Shown piece by piece: positions 34,363 through 44,562 of a DNA stretch of 64,000 nucleotides (positions within the stretch are counted from its first letter, which is position 1; each line of letters starts with the position of its first letter). A model generated the notes under the pieces. It was not told the DNA's origin. It searched no databases and worked only from the letters and a program-made list of their open reading frames with translations. Source of the DNA: Prauserella_A sp040635515 (GTDB lineage Bacteria > Actinomycetota > Actinomycetes > Mycobacteriales > Pseudonocardiaceae); assembly GCA_040635515.1 (NCBI GenBank), contig JBEYHY010000001.1, positions 1,278,676-1,342,675 on the forward strand. Reading direction: 5' to 3'. The translations under genes and the position numbers were made by a program.

Positions 34363-35430
34363 CTACCTGCCGGGCACACCTGCCGCTACCGGTTGCCCGC
34401 CGCCGCCCTGCGGCCGGGCGGACACCTGAGGCAGCGGAACGGTTTGCAGGATCCGGTTGATGATGTGGTCCAGCGGCACGCCGTCGGCCAGCGCGTCGTA
34501 GGACAGCACCAGCCGGTGCCGCAACACGTCCGGCACGACGTCGACGACGTCCTGCGGCAGCACGTAGTCCCTGCCCCTGACGAGCGCGATCGCCCTCGCC
34601 GCGGCGATGATGCCGAGACTCGCCCTCGGCGAGGCACCGTAGGAGACCCAGCCCGCGACGTCGGCGAGCCCGTGCTCGGCGGGCGTGCGGGTGGCCAGCA
34701 CGAGCCGGACGACGTAGTCGACAAGCGCGTGGTGCACGAACACCTGCGCGGCGACTCCCTGCAACCGCACCAGTTCGGCGGGGCTGAGGACCTCGTGCGG
34801 CTCCGGCGGGGTCACTCCCATCCGGTACACGATCTCGCGTTCCTCCTCCGCCGTCGGGTACTCGACGACGATCTTGAAGAGGAAGCGGTCGCGCTGGGCC
34901 TCCGGCAGCGGGTAGACACCCTCGTTCTCGATGGGGTTCTGGGTCGCCAGTACGAGGAACGGGTCGGGCATCGCGAAGGTCTGGCCGCCGATCGAGACGT
35001 GCCGTTCGGCCATGATCTCCAGCATCGCCGACTGCACCTTGGCCGGTGCCCTGTTGATCTCGTCGGCGAGGACGAAGTTCGCGACGACCGGTCCGAGCTC
35101 GACGTCGAACTTCTCGCTCGCCTGCCGGTAGATGCGGGTACCGAGGATGTCGGCCGGGACGAGGTCGGGTGTGAACTGCACCCGTGAGAACGAGCCGCCG
35201 ACGACCTTGGCGAAGGTCTCCACCGCGAGTGTCTTCGCGACGCCGGGCACGCCCTCCAGCAGCAGGTGTCCCTTGGCCAGCAGGCCGACCAGCATGCGTT
35301 CCACGAGCCGGTCCTGCCCGACGATGACACGTTTGACCTCGAACACGGTGCGCTCAAGCAACTGGGCGTCCCGTGCCGGTGTGTCCGGTTGTGCCGGTGC
35401 CGCGCCGTCGGAGTAGCCGGGCTCGGTCAC
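34363..35430 (-). CDS. moxR: MoxR-family AAA ATPase
   Basis: The 355-residue AAA protein has Walker A GVPGVAKT (61-68), Walker B VLADEINRAPAK, sensor 1 ATQNPIENEG and the arginine-finger region. It is a chaperone-like ATPase that works with the DUF58 and VWA proteins encoded after it (Rv1479 in M. tuberculosis). The GTG at 35430 follows GAGGAGGTAG. The preceding mobA stop is 132 bases upstream, so the operon may be read from its own promoter or from that of the RipA-like gene. Confidence 0.95.
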   Translation of the reverse strand: MTEPGYSDGAAPAQPDTPARDAQLLERTVFEVKRVIVGQDRLVERMLVGLLAKGHLLLEGVPGVAKTLAVETFAKVVGGSFSRVQFTPDLVPADILGTRIYRQASEKFDVELGPVVANFVLADEINRAPAKVQSAMLEIMAERHVSIGGQTFAMPDPFLVLATQNPIENEGVYPLPEAQRDRFLFKIVVEYPTAEEEREIVYRMGVTPPEPHEVLSPAELVRLQGVAAQVFVHHALVDYVVRLVLATRTPAEHGLADVAGWVSYGASPRASLGIIAAARAIALVRGRDYVLPQDVVDVVPDVLRHRLVLSYDALADGVPLDHIINRILQTVPLPQVSARPQGGGGQPVAAGVPGR

Positions 35431-35562
35431 ACCTACCTCCTCGCTGGTGATCTTTGCCGTACGCCGTGTGACCGTACCCGTTACGCCGAGCACGGTTGAC
35501 CGCGACCGTATCGCTTCAGCCAACTCGTCAGGCGGTATGACGCCTGTGAAGCGTTTCGCGGC

Positions 35563-36159
35563 CTATGCCGGATCCAGATCGTCCCTCGTATCCACGTCAT
35601 CGGCCTCTCCCGGCAGTGCCAGTACGTCCACAATGGACAACCGGCCGAGCGTTCTCCTCAGCGCGGCGCCTTCCGGCTCGGCGGGGATGCTCTCCAGCAG
35701 TGCCGTCCTGCGCCAGGCGCCGAGCAGCCACTGGCGGCGGCCCGTCGCGTCGACCAGTACGGCGCCGTCGGCGTCATCATGCGCGCTCAGCGCGCCGAGC
35801 AGCCGCGAGACCGTGCCGGGCGCGATCCCCGGCAGGTCGGAGGCCAGAACGACGACGATCTCGGTACCGGCGAACGGAAGCCCCGCGGCCAGCGCGGCAA
35901 CCGGCCCCGTGCCGGGCGGGTCCTCGCGAACCCAGTCGACGCCGGGAAGCCCGTCCCTGCGCGGACCGACCACGGCGACTCGGAGCGCACCGTCCAACGC
36001 CGCGACAGCGCGGTAGAGCATCGGCATGCCGCCGACCTCCAGCATGGGCTTGTCGATGCCCCCGAGCCTGCGCGCGGCGCCTCCCGCCAGCACGATGCCG
36101 GAGAACGCGGGAAACGCGCCCGGTTCTCCCCCGCTTCTCTCCGGCGAGTCGGTGCTCAA
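35563..36159 (-). CDS. mobA: Molybdenum cofactor guanylyltransferase MobA-like protein
   Basis: The 198-residue nucleotidyltransferase has the MobA signature GIVLAGGAARRLGGIDKPML and the metal-binding region VLASDLPG. MobA attaches GMP to molybdopterin; a related MocA/CofC-type nucleotide transfer is an alternative. The start is a TTG that overlaps the stop of the RipA-like gene (TTGA), so its synthesis depends on translation of the peptidase gene. No other molybdenum-cofactor gene is in the window. Confidence 0.82.
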   Translation of the reverse strand: MSTDSPERSGGEPGAFPAFSGIVLAGGAARRLGGIDKPMLEVGGMPMLYRAVAALDGALRVAVVGPRRDGLPGVDWVREDPPGTGPVAALAAGLPFAGTEIVVVLASDLPGIAPGTVSRLLGALSAHDDADGAVLVDATGRRQWLLGAWRRTALLESIPAEPEGAALRRTLGRLSIVDVLALPGEADDVDTRDDLDPA

Positions 36160-37619
36160 CCGATCAGACGAGTCACGTACGGCATGATGTCGCCGTAGCG
36201 TACCGGCGCGACCCGCACGACCCCACCCGAGTACGGGGCCTCGATCATCTGCCCGTTGCCGAGGTAGAGGGCGACGTGATGGATGCCGCCGGGACCCCAG
36301 AACAGCATGTCGCCCCTCTGCATCTGGGAGAGCGGGACCTGCCTGCCCGAGGTGTATTGATAGCCGCTGTAGTGCGGAAGTGCCTTGACACCGGCGAAGG
36401 CGTAGATCATGAGGCCCGAGCAGTCGAAGCCGACCTTCATGTAGTCGCCGTAGCTGTCGGCGACGCCACCGTCCCTGATCCCGTAGGTCGGGCCGGAGGC
36501 GTTGCCGCCTCCCCAGGCATAGGTGACTCCGAGCTGGGACATGGCCCGCGCGATAACCGTCTCGACACTGGCTCCCGCCGGAGCGGAAGGCGCCGGAGCC
36601 GGCGCGGGAGCGGACACGGCGGCGGTTCCGCCCGAGCTGCTGCTCGCCGCGGCGGCAGCGGCGGCCGCCGCCCGCTCCGCTTCTTCCTGCTCCTTCTGCG
36701 CCAGCCAGTCCTCGTACTGTGCGCGCTGGCCTTCCAGACCGTCGACGTCGGCCTGCGCCGCGTTGAGCTGATCCTCGACGCGGGAGCGTTCCGCTTCCAA
36801 TTCCTTGGTGCGGTCGGCCTGATCCTGCTGGGCCGCGACGGCCGTGGCCCGCGCGGCGTCGGCCGCGGTCTTGGCCGACTCGGCCTCGCCCTTGCGCTCC
36901 TGCGCGATCTGGTAGGCCTCGCGGGCGGCGGCGTCCTTGTTGGACTTCTCGATCCGGGCCTGCTGCATGCCCTCCAGCGCGTGCAGCTCGCTGCCGCCGA
37001 CGGCTTCCAGCAGCTGCGCCCTGGCCAGCAGGTCCTTCGGTGTCTCCGAGCCGAGGTAGGCGCTGACCGAACCGACGGTGCTGCCCTGCTGGTAGCTGCC
37101 CGCGATGAACTTGTCGAGCTTCGCTCGCGCGTCCTCGATGTCGGCGGCCGCGGCGTCCGCTTCCTGCCTCGCGACCGCGACCTGCGCCTCCGCGTCGGTC
37201 GCGGCCTCTTGCGCGGCCTGGAGATCGACCAGTGCCTTGTTGGCCTGCTCCATCTTGAACTCGACGTCGGTCTGCAGATCGGCCAGCCGGGATTCGGCCT
37301 GCGCGAGCATGCTGGTGAGTTCGCCGACCTCGTTCGCCTTGTTGTCGGCCGCCCGCCTGCCCTCGGCCAGTTCCGCGTCGGTCGGGTTGTCAGGGGGAGG
37401 CGGCACCGCCATGCCGGTGCCGGTGACGCCGAGCAGGGAGGCGATGGCCAGTGAGCCGATGACGACACCTCGGCGCACACCGGCCACCCCGCGTGCCGCA
37501 CGCGCTGTCCGCCGCGGGCCCGCCGGTGTGGTGTTTCGCCATCGTGGTCCGTTCGGCACAGCCGCCACCTCCCCTTTTGGTCCATTCGGACTCTGCCACC
37601 CGAACCACTTCGACACCAT
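36156..37619 (-). CDS. RipA-like NlpC/P60 peptidoglycan endopeptidase
   Basis: The 487-residue exported protein has a signal peptide (hydrophobic GVVIGSLAIASLLGV, cleavage near MAVPPPP), a long coiled coil (about 85-320, Ala/Glu/Gln-rich), a Ala/Pro/Ser linker and a C-terminal NlpC/P60 domain with catalytic C400 (FDCSGLMIY) and H448 region (GGIHHVALYLG). It cuts stem peptides of peptidoglycan during cell separation; the coiled coil usually keeps the enzyme inactive. It is the positional counterpart of Rv1477/Rv1478. The ATG at 37619 follows GGAGGAGGTGC; the longer frame is unsupported. Confidence 0.93.
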   Translation of the reverse strand: MVSKWFGWQSPNGPKGEVAAVPNGPRWRNTTPAGPRRTARAARGVAGVRRGVVIGSLAIASLLGVTGTGMAVPPPPDNPTDAELAEGRRAADNKANEVGELTSMLAQAESRLADLQTDVEFKMEQANKALVDLQAAQEAATDAEAQVAVARQEADAAAADIEDARAKLDKFIAGSYQQGSTVGSVSAYLGSETPKDLLARAQLLEAVGGSELHALEGMQQARIEKSNKDAAAREAYQIAQERKGEAESAKTAADAARATAVAAQQDQADRTKELEAERSRVEDQLNAAQADVDGLEGQRAQYEDWLAQKEQEEAERAAAAAAAAASSSSGGTAAVSAPAPAPAPSAPAGASVETVIARAMSQLGVTYAWGGGNASGPTYGIRDGGVADSYGDYMKVGFDCSGLMIYAFAGVKALPHYSGYQYTSGRQVPLSQMQRGDMLFWGPGGIHHVALYLGNGQMIEAPYSGGVVRVAPVRYGDIMPYVTRLIG

Positions 37620-37780
37620 GCACCTCCTCCGAAACACCGGTATCAGCGGCCACATTTCCCCATTCCGGGGGATACCGGGCATCACCGGATCGGGATGCGC
37701 CAGGATGATTAGCTCAGGTGAACCGGCCATCCACGCGGCATGTCGCCAGACAGCCGTCCACCATTCAGGGAGTCAGGCAC

Positions 37781-38269
37781 ATGCCGAACGCACGACCGGT
37801 CGCGGCCTACGTGCTCGCGACGCTGTCGTCGCTGGGACTGGCCGTCGCGGTCACCGGCGCGTTCCTGCCGTGGTTCTATTCGGGAACGGTCGAGCGCAAC
37901 AGCTTCCAGGCGGTCGGCCTGGTCGAGCATTTCGAACTGCTCGACAACGTTTTCGCCGACACGCTGCTGCGGGGCTGGGTGGCGTTGCCGCTGATCAGCA
38001 CGGCGTGCGTCGCGCTCTACGCGCTCAGAATCCTGCGTACGGCCGCTGCCATCGTGACCGTATTGTCACTTCTTGCCGGAACCGTCGCCGCGCTCGCGCT
38101 CGTCCAAGCCGGCGGCGAAGCCGGGATGGTCGGGGTGACGACGATCGGCCCTCTCATCACAGCCACCGGCATGACCATCGCGCTCGTTGCGGCGCTCGGT
38201 GTATTCGGCACCGCGCGCGGGACACGCACCGTCAGCGCGGCGAACACAGGAGCAGGGGTGCAACCGTGA
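37781..38269 (+). CDS. Small four-helix membrane protein of unknown function
   Basis: The 162-residue protein has about four membrane helices (near residues 7-30, 58-78, 88-110 and 118-140) and a short polar C-terminus. It lies divergent to the RipA-like gene and its stop overlaps the start of the next gene (GTGA), a pair that resembles the place of Rv1476 next to ripA. The ATG at 37781 is preceded by GGGAG; the longer frame from 37718 has no ribosome site. No enzymatic motif is seen. Confidence 0.8.
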   Translation: MPNARPVAAYVLATLSSLGLAVAVTGAFLPWFYSGTVERNSFQAVGLVEHFELLDNVFADTLLRGWVALPLISTACVALYALRILRTAAAIVTVLSLLAGTVAALALVQAGGEAGMVGVTTIGPLITATGMTIALVAALGVFGTARGTRTVSAANTGAGVQP

Positions 38270-39834
38270 CCAGTCCAGGCCAGGGCGATCAGTGGCCCAA
38301 CCAGCAGCCAGATCCATCGCAGCAGGGCGGCCAGTACGGCGGGCAGCAGGGGCAAGGCTGGCAGCAACAGCCGCAGCAGAACTACGGCCAGTACGGCGAG
38401 CAGGGCGGCCAGCCAGGCCAGTACGGGACCCAGCAGTTCGGGACCGAGCACTACGGCCAGCCCTACGACCAGCAGCAGTACGGCACGGCGCCGTACTCAC
38501 AGCAGGGGGCATACGGCCAGCAGCCGTACGACCCGCAGGCCGGTTACGCCCAGCAGGGCTACGGGCAGCAACCGTATGGCCAGCAGGGGTACGGCTACCC
38601 ACCGCCCCAGCAGCCCAAGGCCAAGCGCGGGCTGATCATCGGGCTCGTCGTCGCTCTCGTGGTCGCCGCGGGTGGTGTCGCGGCGTGGTTCGCCTTCTTC
38701 CAGAGCGACTCGGTGGCCTCCGGCGCCGACACACCGAACGAGGCCGCCCTGAACCTGGCCACGTCGTTCGGCAACGGTGACGTGGTCGGCCTGCTCGGCA
38801 CACTGGCTCCCGCGGAAGCCTCACTGTTCACCGACTCGGTCATGCAGGGCACCGAGGAGCTCAAGCGGCTCGGCGTGCTCACCGAGGACGCCGATCCCTC
38901 GGCACTGTCCGGCATCGAACTGACCGCCGAGAACCTGAAGTTCGACGAGGCCGGCGCCGAGAAGATCAACGACCACCTCACGATCACGAAGCTGGTCGAC
39001 GGCACGATCACGGCCAAGGGTGATCTCGGCATGGTGCCCTTCACCAGCGACTACAAGGACGTGATCAAGCGGGCGGCCACCGGCGAGGGCGTGCCCGAGA
39101 AGACGGAGGACACGCTCGACGTCGGCGAGTATGTCGCCGAGTCGGGAGAACCGCTGCGTATCGCCACGGTCAACGTCGACGGCGAGTGGTACCCGAGCCT
39201 GCTGTACACGATTGCCGACAACGTCCTGCACGAGACCGAAACCCCGTGGCCGAGCCAGCCGATCGAGGCCAAGGGCGCCGGCACGCCCGCCGATGCGGTG
39301 CGGGGGATCGCCCAGTCGGCACTCGACGGCGACATCAGGAGCGTCATCGCGCAACTGCCTCCCGGCGAGATGAGCGTCGTGCACGACCTGGGCCCGCTGC
39401 TGGTCGACGAGATCGGCAACCCGGGACCCTCGGGAGCGAAGATCACGAACCTGGACACCGAGACCAGTGAGGTCAAGGGCGGGACCAGGGTCACGATCAA
39501 CGGTGTCGAGGTCGAGATCGAGCGCATGGGCACCATCAAGATCACCAAGGACGGCGACTGCTACCAGGCCGACTTCAGGGGCGACAGCCAGCAGTTCTGC
39601 GCCGACGACGTGATCGCGGAGGCCAACGCCGACGGCGACCTGCCGCCCGAGGCGAGGCCGGTCATCAGCAACCTTGTCAAGGGCGTTCTCGGCCAGGGGC
39701 TGGGAATCGTGACCACCGAGGTCGACGGCGAGCACTACGTAAGCCCCGTGCGCACGATGAGCGAGCTGGCTCTGACGTTCCTGCGCAGCCTGGAGCCCGA
39801 GGACATGAAGGCGATGCTGGAAGCGGCCAACTGA
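38266..39834 (+). CDS. Membrane-anchored protein with Gln/Gly/Tyr-rich tail and large extracellular domain
   Basis: The 522-residue protein begins with a 118-residue low-complexity tail made of repeats such as GQYGEQGGQPGQYG, QQYGTAPYSQ and QQGYGQQPYG. A basic PKAKRG and one membrane helix (about 122-145) follow, then a 375-residue extracellular domain with two lipoprotein-like repeats (EAALNLATSFGNGDVVGLL and DAVRGIAQSALDGDIRSVI), two cysteines (DCYQADF, QFCADD) and many acidic residues. It shares its architecture, not its sequence, with the gene at 849. The GTG overlaps the stop of the preceding gene; both precede acnA. Confidence 0.85.
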   Translation: MTSPGQGDQWPNQQPDPSQQGGQYGGQQGQGWQQQPQQNYGQYGEQGGQPGQYGTQQFGTEHYGQPYDQQQYGTAPYSQQGAYGQQPYDPQAGYAQQGYGQQPYGQQGYGYPPPQQPKAKRGLIIGLVVALVVAAGGVAAWFAFFQSDSVASGADTPNEAALNLATSFGNGDVVGLLGTLAPAEASLFTDSVMQGTEELKRLGVLTEDADPSALSGIELTAENLKFDEAGAEKINDHLTITKLVDGTITAKGDLGMVPFTSDYKDVIKRAATGEGVPEKTEDTLDVGEYVAESGEPLRIATVNVDGEWYPSLLYTIADNVLHETETPWPSQPIEAKGAGTPADAVRGIAQSALDGDIRSVIAQLPPGEMSVVHDLGPLLVDEIGNPGPSGAKITNLDTETSEVKGGTRVTINGVEVEIERMGTIKITKDGDCYQADFRGDSQQFCADDVIAEANADGDLPPEARPVISNLVKGVLGQGLGIVTTEVDGEHYVSPVRTMSELALTFLRSLEPEDMKAMLEAAN

Positions 39835-39857
39835 CGGCCTCAACGGAGTGAACCCGC

Positions 39858-39894
39858 GAAGGGCCCGGTACCACGTGGTGGTGCCGGGCCCTTC
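39858..39894 (+). terminator. Hairpin terminator after the membrane-protein gene
   Basis: A 17-bp stem (39858-39874 with 39878-39894, one G-U pair, core GAAGGGCCCGG) with a 3-base loop, 23 bases after the stop. It is very strong despite the lack of a T tract. Confidence 0.85.
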
Positions 39895-39918
39895 GGCTAC
39901 CTCCCCTTGAACCCAAAA

Positions 39919-39934
39919 CAGGACACGCGTACTG
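39919..39934 (+). promoter_or_regulatory. AcnR-type operator upstream of acnA
   Basis: CAGGACACGCGTACTG fits exactly the AcnR site reported in Corynebacterium glutamicum, CAG-N-AC-NNN-C-GTACTG. It lies 100 bases before the acnA start, in the promoter region. A closely similar site is found before the acnR-like gene at 54191-54206. Confidence 0.7.
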
Positions 39935-40034
39935 TTTAGGACGCAGGGCGTCAACGAGCCCACCTCTGCGGGCGCGACGGGGGTGCGCGAGACTCGGCCT
40001 GCTGACCCCGAACAACCGCCGCATGGAGTTAGAC

Positions 40035-42842
<2,808 letters not shown>

Positions 42843-42887
42843 GATCCCGCACTCACCGGCTGCCCCCGCGGCCCGTGACAGTGCTAT

Positions 42888-42924
42888 GAACGATCCGGCG
42901 CCGGTACCCGGCGCCGGATCGTTC
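42888..42924 (+). terminator. Hairpin terminator after acnA
   Basis: A perfect 17-bp stem (42888-42904 with 42908-42924, core GATCCGGCGCCGG) with a 3-base loop, followed by TGTGTTT. An open frame starting inside it is not a gene. Confidence 0.88.
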
Positions 42925-43000
42925 TGTGTTTCGCGGGTCGCGGGGAGGCGCCGGTGCGTGAAGGCGGTATCGCCGCGAGCGGCGCGGGTCGGACGGCGCG

Positions 43001-43717
43001 GTGAGCGCGCCGGACCTGCTCGTGGGGCTCGTGGTCGCGGCCGGCGCGATCGTGCAGGGAGCCGTCGGCTATGGCATGAACCTGCTCGCCGTGCCGCTGG
43101 CCGCGCTGATCGAACCGGCTTTCATCCCGGTACCGCTCATGCTCATCGCCAGCACGCACGGCCTGCTGACGATGGTGAGGGAATACAAGGACATCGACTG
43201 GCGGGGCGTGTGGTGGGCGATGTCGGGCAGGGTGCCCGGCACCGCTCTGGGCGTGCTCGCCGTCGCCACCCTCGCCGAGGGCCCGTTCTCGATGGTCGTC
43301 GGCGCCGCCGTGCTCACGTGCGTGGTGTTGTCCGTGCTCTCGTGGCGGCCCCGGCCCGACCCCGCGCCGTTGATCGTCGCGGGAGTCGCCAGCGGAACCT
43401 TCGGCACCGCGGCCTCGATCGGCGGCCCTCCCATCGCGTTGCTCTACCAGCACAGTCCCGGCCCGAGGATTCGCGCGACGCTCGCGGCCTGCTTCGGCCT
43501 GGGCACCCTGCTTTCGCTGGCGGGGCTCGGCATCGGCGGCCAGCTGCACACCCATCAGTTCGTGCTCGCCGCGTGGTTGCTGCCGTTCCTGCTCGCCGGT
43601 TTCCTGCTGTCGGGGCCACTGCGCAGGTGGCTCGACGGCGGCAGGATCAGGGTGGCCGTGCTTGCCGTGGCCGCGACCAGCGCGACGATGCTCATCGTCC
43701 GCGGCGCACTCGCCTGA
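43001..43717 (+). CDS. TauE/SafE-family anion exporter
   Basis: The 238-residue membrane protein has about eight helices with the two TauE/SafE repeats: GAVGYGMNLLAVPL in the first half and FGTAASIGGPPIALLYQ in the second. Members export sulfite or small organosulfur anions, or take up related compounds. The GTG at 43001 is used; there is no strong ribosome site. It stands alone after the acnA terminator and is followed by the 21-bp repeat array. Confidence 0.88.
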   Translation: MSAPDLLVGLVVAAGAIVQGAVGYGMNLLAVPLAALIEPAFIPVPLMLIASTHGLLTMVREYKDIDWRGVWWAMSGRVPGTALGVLAVATLAEGPFSMVVGAAVLTCVVLSVLSWRPRPDPAPLIVAGVASGTFGTAASIGGPPIALLYQHSPGPRIRATLAACFGLGTLLSLAGLGIGGQLHTHQFVLAAWLLPFLLAGFLLSGPLRRWLDGGRIRVAVLAVAATSATMLIVRGALA

Positions 43718-43735
43718 GCCGCGAGTCCCCCGCCC

Positions 43736-43819
43736 AGGACGCCGAGATCCGCACTCAGGACCGCCAGATCCGCACTCAAGACGCCGAGATCCGCGCCCGG
43801 GACCGCGAGTTGCCCAAAC
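43736..43819 (-). repeat. 21-bp tandem repeat array, locus 1
   Basis: Four degenerate 21-base units (43736-43756, 43757-43777, 43778-43798, 43799-43819), the first two sharing 19 of 21 bases. Read on the minus strand the unit begins GAGTGCGGATCTCGGCG. The same unit, with 16 of 21 bases identical, is present on the plus strand at 48694-48777. The array fills nearly the whole gap between the TauE gene and the convergent TetR gene. It is not part of a credible gene. Confidence 0.8.
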
Positions 43820-43831
43820 CCGTGGGGGGCG

Positions 43832-44458
43832 CTATGCGGTGCCCGGTTCGCCGATGACCGGATCCAGGTAGCCGAGCAGCGCCTCGCGTAGTTCGCCGAT
43901 CCAGATCTCGCGTTCTGCTGCCGGCGCGGCGACCACCGTGGACAGCAGCGCGCCGAAGATCTGGGTCGCGACGACCGAGACGGTACGCACCCGCTCGGCG
44001 GGCAACGCGGGGACCCGGGCCTGCACGACCTCGGAGATCCTGCCGACGACGGCCTGATGCAGTTTCCTGGTCGGCGCCGAGAGGCGTTCCGGCATGTCGG
44101 TGGCCGAGAACAACGCCTTGAACCCGGGGTTGGCGATGTTGACGTCGATCATCGGCGTCACCATGCGATCGATCAGCTCGGGCAGCGGCAGGCTCGCGAA
44201 ACCGGGATCGAACGCCTTCTCGTGTGCCGCCCGCAACGCGGATTGGTAGCGCTGGGCCAGTGTCTCGGCGATGGCCTCCTTGTTCGCGAAGAACTGGTAG
44301 AGGGTCCCCGGCGAGACACCGGCGCGGGCCGCGATCGCGTTGGTGGTCGCCTTCGCGTAGCCCGCTTCGGCGAAGACGTCGGCCGCGGCGTCGGCGATCT
44401 GTTCCATCCTCCGCACACCACGTGCCTGCCGCTTGCGTTGCGGCTGCTCTTCGGGCAC
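43832..44458 (-). CDS. TetR-family repressor of the MMPL transporter
   Basis: The 208-residue protein has a TetR DNA-binding domain (about residues 15-60: RMEQIADAAADVFAEAGYAKATTNAIAARAGVSPGTLYQFF) preceded by a basic QRKRQARG and followed by a helical ligand domain. GTG 44458 is preferred over TTG 44461 for its distance to GGGAGG. It is divergent to the MMPL gene with two palindromic operators in the gap, so it probably represses both genes. Confidence 0.92.
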   Translation of the reverse strand: MPEEQPQRKRQARGVRRMEQIADAAADVFAEAGYAKATTNAIAARAGVSPGTLYQFFANKEAIAETLAQRYQSALRAAHEKAFDPGFASLPLPELIDRMVTPMIDVNIANPGFKALFSATDMPERLSAPTRKLHQAVVGRISEVVQARVPALPAERVRTVSVVATQIFGALLSTVVAAPAAEREIWIGELREALLGYLDPVIGEPGTA

Positions 44459-44470
44459 CAAGCCTCCCGT

Positions 44471-44522
44471 TTGACAAACACGAGCAAACGCTCGTAATTT
44501 TGGATGCGAGCAATCGCTCGCA
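44471..44522. promoter_or_regulatory. Divergent promoter with two operators between the TetR and MMPL genes
   Basis: Rightward promoter TTGACA (44471-44476), 18-base spacer, TAATTT (44495-44500). Two perfect dyads overlap it: ACGAGC-AAAC-GCTCGT (44480-44495) exactly fills the spacer, and TGCGAGC-AATC-GCTCGCA (44505-44522) covers the start point. Their centres are 26 bases apart, and both share the half-site CGAGC / GCTCG. TetR binding would close the promoter. Confidence 0.8.
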
Positions 44523-44562
44523 TTTCATTCGAGTCTAGCGCCACCCCCGAGGAGCTGTCGTC

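Noticed and set aside
36156..37730. Longer start for the RipA-like peptidase
   Set aside because: The extra 37 residues precede a clear ribosome site and a standard signal peptide, so ATG 37619 is better supported.
37620..37780. ydaO-type (c-di-AMP) riboswitch before the RipA-like gene
   Set aside because: Such riboswitches precede cell-wall hydrolase genes in actinobacteria, but the gap is only 161 bases and lacks the conserved core.
42886..43857. Long plus-strand open frame over the acnA terminator and TauE gene
   Set aside because: It starts inside the perfect terminator hairpin and runs in another frame through the TauE coding sequence; the repeat-like heptads it encodes come from the 21-bp DNA array.
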